Assembly: GCF_000518485.1 (NCBI RefSeq) | Contig: NZ_JADR01000008.1 | Location: forward strand, 124,001-188,000 | DNA: 64,000 bases | Source: Olleya marilimosa CAM030 | GTDB lineage: Bacteria > Bacteroidota > Bacteroidia > Flavobacteriales > Flavobacteriaceae | Direction: 5' to 3' | Shown here: positions 60,834-64,000 of the stretch, piece by piece | How positions within the stretch are numbered: position 1 is the first letter of the stretch | How the letters are laid out: each line of letters opens with the position of its first letter | Notes under the pieces: generated by a model | The model's database searches: none | What the model was told of the DNA's origin: nothing | Seen by the model: only the letters and a program-made list of their open reading frames with translations | Program-made: the position numbers and the translations under genes

Positions 60834-61676
60834 TTAGGCAGTAAATAATCTAAGAGTAAAAGATGTAGCGCGTTTATATAACTTGAACTTCAGGAATACG
60901 ATAAAGCCAACCGAACCTAATTGTACAACAGGCGCAAAGAATCCCTGGCCAAAATCGGTACCAAACAAGTTGGTCCAGAAGTTGGTGTTTATTTCAGTAT
61001 AGATGGCATTGACAAACACATTGACCAGAAAAAATGCTGGCACTAACATATAAACAGCTGCATAGAGTTTGAAAAATGTGTAGGCAAGAGAGCGGAATTT
61101 TTCAAATACAGCTAAACTTATAACCAATGGGAAAAACGCTTGCATAATCCCCAACAGGAAGAAGCGTTCTGCTAAAAATAGCGGGTAAATAAACAGGTCA
61201 AGAATCCATAAGATGGTACTCAACATAAATGCTAATATCTTGAATCCATAAAGTGGTGTTACTAAAGCTTCATAAAGTAAAGTCATTGCCATACTTGCAG
61301 CATCTAATAAACCGACTTCTTCTTCAAGCGGTAAATCCTGTAATTGCAATGGTAATAACGCAGGTGCAGTCCCTCGATATTGTCCTTCAATGGCAACTAA
61401 AATACCATCGAAAAACCCTAACACCTGCGTTGAAAAAATAACCAAGATTACCACAGCAAAATTCTTTGCGAGTTCGCCTGGACTCAATCCCCAAGAATAG
61501 CCATCTTTATCCGCAATACCTTCATTGTATTTTTTTAGGATATTGACCAAGAAAAACAATACAGCAAGCGTTTTCATTCCTGCAATGGTATATTGCGAAA
61601 AACTGCTGTTCTGTATGGTTTGAAATACCGTGTCGATATATTCCAGTCCAATTCCTAAAATGATGGTTGCGGTCAT
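60834..61676 (-). CDS. traJ: Conjugative transposon protein TraJ (VirB6-like)
   Basis: A 280-residue protein with about six membrane segments (for example at 38-48, 71-92, 132-180, 190-210, 216-240). Conserved-looking ends: LGLEYIDTVFQTIQ-like start and GSVGFIVFLKFKLYKRAT near the end. It forms part of the inner-membrane channel. It is slightly shorter than the usual TraJ of about 330 residues. Confidence 0.8.
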   Translation of the reverse strand: MTATIILGIGLEYIDTVFQTIQNSSFSQYTIAGMKTLAVLFFLVNILKKYNEGIADKDGYSWGLSPGELAKNFAVVILVIFSTQVLGFFDGILVAIEGQYRGTAPALLPLQLQDLPLEEEVGLLDAASMAMTLLYEALVTPLYGFKILAFMLSTILWILDLFIYPLFLAERFFLLGIMQAFFPLVISLAVFEKFRSLAYTFFKLYAAVYMLVPAFFLVNVFVNAIYTEINTNFWTNLFGTDFGQGFFAPVVQLGSVGFIVFLKFKLYKRATSFTLRLFTA

Positions 61677-61678
61677 TT

Positions 61679-62260
61679 CTAATAGATTGTTTCGCGATTA
61701 TTAACTTTATCTTGCATTTTTCTGAAGGAAATAATATCTCTATATCGTTTCGTTTTTGTAGTGATATTTGAAACCATTTCTTTAGATTCCTGTTCTTTCT
61801 TTTTAAGAACTTCTGCACGTTCGGCATCGGTCATTTTAAGATTGTCGCTGGATAAAATTTCGCCCATAAATTCAACGGTGTCCAATGAGTTTTGGACTAT
61901 CGCATCGAATGATTCTGCAATTCGTGTAACTTCTTCAGGTTTTATATAAGGCGAGTTCAAAATGTCTTGCAAATCGTTTTGCATAACCTGAATAAGACGT
62001 TGATTGTTTTGTGCAATTTCCTCAACCGCTCTGAGTTGTTGTACCACACTAGAAACTTTTTCTATGGCTTCTTTTGCATCCTTTAAAAATTTCACAGACT
62101 TAATCATTTGAGCTGTCTGTTTACCAGATTCTACAAGTTGCTTTACCAAACTAATAAAATTGGTGTTGTCATAAGTAGGCATTCCTTGGCTTGTTGCCTT
62201 TGATGGAATTAATAGCATTAATGCTACTGCCATTACTAAAATTCTGATTTTCTTTTTCAT
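61679..62260 (-). CDS. traI: TraI-like transfer protein (DUF4141/VirB5-like)
   Basis: A 193-residue protein with a signal peptide (about 1-24, ending ATSQ) and an extended helical body with coiled-coil heptads (KFLKDAKEAIEKVSSVVQQL, AERAEVLKKKEQESKEM-like). It matches TraI/DUF4141, proposed to be a periplasmic pilus-associated or VirB5-like part. It is 2 bp from traJ and 4 bp from traG, so it is tightly coupled. Confidence 0.75.
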   Translation of the reverse strand: MKKKIRILVMAVALMLLIPSKATSQGMPTYDNTNFISLVKQLVESGKQTAQMIKSVKFLKDAKEAIEKVSSVVQQLRAVEEIAQNNQRLIQVMQNDLQDILNSPYIKPEEVTRIAESFDAIVQNSLDTVEFMGEILSSDNLKMTDAERAEVLKKKEQESKEMVSNITTKTKRYRDIISFRKMQDKVNNRETIY

Positions 62261-62264
62261 AATA

Positions 62265-64000
62265 TTACGTTTTAGATGTGAATTGAATTATTGCTTTTTG
62301 CATGTCATGATGCTCTTCATAGAACTTCATTATGTCTTCGTTTTCTTGTCCATCGGTCAAATAAGCTGCATAAACTTCTTTGGGAACTTCGAGCCTAAAA
62401 ATGTTGCTTTCTTTTCCGATTTTAATAAACATTTCGGTGTACTTGCGTGGACCAGAAAGATTGTTTTTAATGGATTTTAATTGGTTTAAGTCGTGGCTAG
62501 ATAGATTGAGTCTTTTAACCAGTTCTTCATAACCTTTTTCATTATTAAGACTGTAAATGACTTGCGTGTTTTCTAGAATACTTGCAGATGTTGAATTATT
62601 CGGAAGCTGATTAATCGATTGCAGGATAATTCCAATAGCGCCATTTTGTTTACGAATAGCTTGATAGTAGAACTCTACACTTTCAAGTACGTTTTCAAAC
62701 TTCAGTTGTTTGGCAAACTCATCAAATAAGATGATGCCTTTTTCAGCTCTGTTTTTCCAAATGGTTCTTTGAATGGCTGACTTAATCAACTTCAACATTA
62801 CGGACAAAATTTCCTTATTGTCCTTTACTTCGTCGAGTTCAAAAACAATCAATCGTTTGTCTTCTATTTTATAAGTTTGGTCTTCGCTAACTTCAAATAG
62901 AAAGCTATATAGACCATCGCCAACGTACTCAGACATCACATGCAAGAAGCTCGTAACATTAAAGTAGTCAGGATGGATTTTTAAGGTACTCAGAAGATCT
63001 TCCTGATTCCTTTCTATAAAGTTATAATAGCCTTCCAAAGAATGATTTTCTGAAGTGCTATTGTAATAATGGCGCAGTATCTTTTTAACCGAAACTGATT
63101 GCGCTTTAGTTACTTTTAAATCCGAAGCAAACAGTTCAAAAAGAAAGACCGATAAATCTTCAAGTCGCTCAGGTGTTAAATCTTTTACGTCACTAATATA
63201 AAAGGGATTGATACCTAAGTTCTTTCCGCTTTCGTATCGTAATACGGTATATTTTTCAGGATAGAGCTTGGCGAATTTGGTATAAGAACCACCCAAATCT
63301 ATTATGACTAAACGAACACCACTTTCAAAATATTGGCGCAGAATGTTGTTGGCTAAGAACGATTTGCCTTCGCCTGTTGGTGCGAAAATGGCAAAATTTC
63401 TAGCCTTGATGCGTTTCTTTTTTTCATCCCAAACATCTTTTAATACCGGAATGTTATGTTCTCTATCATTAAAGATGATGCCTGTTTTATCTGATTTGTA
63501 GTTGGTGTTATTTAAAAACAAGCAAAGCGCATGCTTTAAATCAGTTACGTATAAATCATTGTTTGAAAAATTAGAAGAGAAGCAACAGTAACTATTTAGT
63601 ATATAATTTTTGCGTTCTTCGCCTCGTGGATAGTAAGGAATGATATCCAATTCTTTAAATTCGGTTTTAATTTTGGAAGTTATTTTATCTAACTCTTTAG
63701 CATCCTTAGACCAATACACAATATTGAGATGACCACGTATTATTCGTGAATTGTCATCTGCATTAATTTGGTCCAGAATGTGCTGAATTTTACCAAGCAC
63801 CACTTTGTTCTGTGAACCAAAATTGGAACTCTTATTGAGTTCCTCTATTTTCTTATCGAGTAGCTTACGCCACTTCTGTTTGTCATCCAAATAGAGAATC
63901 TGGTTGACAATATGATTTTCATTGAGCGTAAGTCCTAAACCATCAATAAACCCTTGATGAAACACAAAATCGTCCGAAGTGAATTTCTCATTAGTTTTGC
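62265..64000 (-). CDS. traG: Conjugation ATPase TraG (VirB4-like), N-terminus beyond the window
   Basis: The reading frame is open to the right edge, so the GTG at 63965 is internal and the protein is partial (578 codons here; the family is about 800). Walker A is FAPTGEGKSFLANN, Walker B IILFDEFAKQL, with RLVIIDLGGSYTKFAKL between. It powers the type IV secretion channel. It is the first visible gene of the leftward transfer operon. Confidence 0.9.
   Translation of the reverse strand, partial: KTNEKFTSDDFVFHQGFIDGLGLTLNENHIVNQILYLDDKQKWRKLLDKKIEELNKSSNFGSQNKVVLGKIQHILDQINADDNSRIIRGHLNIVYWSKDAKELDKITSKIKTEFKELDIIPYYPRGEERKNYILNSYCCFSSNFSNNDLYVTDLKHALCLFLNNTNYKSDKTGIIFNDREHNIPVLKDVWDEKKKRIKARNFAIFAPTGEGKSFLANNILRQYFESGVRLVIIDLGGSYTKFAKLYPEKYTVLRYESGKNLGINPFYISDVKDLTPERLEDLSVFLFELFASDLKVTKAQSVSVKKILRHYYNSTSENHSLEGYYNFIERNQEDLLSTLKIHPDYFNVTSFLHVMSEYVGDGLYSFLFEVSEDQTYKIEDKRLIVFELDEVKDNKEILSVMLKLIKSAIQRTIWKNRAEKGIILFDEFAKQLKFENVLESVEFYYQAIRKQNGAIGIILQSINQLPNNSTSASILENTQVIYSLNNEKGYEELVKRLNLSSHDLNQLKSIKNNLSGPRKYTEMFIKIGKESNIFRLEVPKEVYAAYLTDGQENEDIMKFYEEHHDMQKAIIQFTSKT

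Overview
The window looks like chromosomal or conjugative-element DNA from a member of the Flavobacteriaceae (Bacteroidota). It is AT-rich, promoters carry the Bacteroidota -7 signature TAnnTTTG, Shine-Dalgarno sequences are largely absent, and the families are typical of the group: HYC_CC_PP and DUF6660 small proteins, PepSY-like proteins, BfmA/MobB/TraG mobilisation proteins, and TraG-I-J-K-M-N transfer proteins. No rRNA, tRNA, integrase, IS transposase or CRISPR array was found.

Region 1 (1-24.9 kb) is a metal-resistance island read entirely on the + strand. A response regulator tail and histidine kinase are followed by a zinc/cadmium/cobalt-type set: a CzcA pump fused to its own TolC-like outer-membrane factor, an adaptor, a Fur-family repressor, DUF3703 and a PIB-2 P-type ATPase. 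A copper/silver set follows: HYC_CC_PP, CusA, TolC, a multicopper oxidase fused to a CopB-like barrel, DUF3347, a haem-binding protein, CopA, DUF305, a CusB adaptor and an HMA lipoprotein. A 15-bp palindrome (TGCAAT-N3-ATTGCA) lies in front of two transcription units of the first set and is a candidate Fur-family operator.

Region 2 (25-40.5 kb) is an envelope block: a TonB-family outer-membrane protein, four PepSY-like secreted proteins, four PAP2 phosphatases, an alkaline-phosphatase-fold phospho-headgroup transferase (LTA synthase/EptA-like), a diacylglycerol kinase, an HD protein, and an M1-peptidase-like protein that lacks the zinc motif and carries a C-terminal barrel. Seven promoters here share one architecture: two or three tandem 11-bp repeats (CTTtAgatTTc), then exactly 5 bp, then the -7 element. 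This points to one OmpR/PhoB-type response regulator controlling a membrane-lipid remodelling regulon.

Region 3 (40.6-51.4 kb) is mobile-element backbone: a protein with a PD-(D/E)XK-like motif, a DUF932 protein, a large ParB protein, small unknown proteins, SSB and DUF6876. It holds two families of non-coding repeats. Three near-identical ~150-bp leaders (L1-L3) sit directly upstream of DUF932, ParB and a 53-residue ORF. Three ~165-185-bp elements (A-C) have nested hairpins, and the arms of A and B have changed in a compensatory way. An AraC regulator plus VOC-lipoprotein pair lies between elements B and C and is flanked by an 11-bp inverted repeat.

Region 4 (51.1-64 kb) is the conjugation module. 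A possible oriT precedes BfmA, the MobB relaxase and the VirD4-type coupling protein. A four-gene cargo block (AlbA_2/ATPase-fold regulator, membrane protein, ankyrin protein, unknown protein) follows. The convergent type IV secretion operon (TraG/VirB4, TraI, TraJ, TraK, TraM, TraN, lipoprotein) runs off the right edge.
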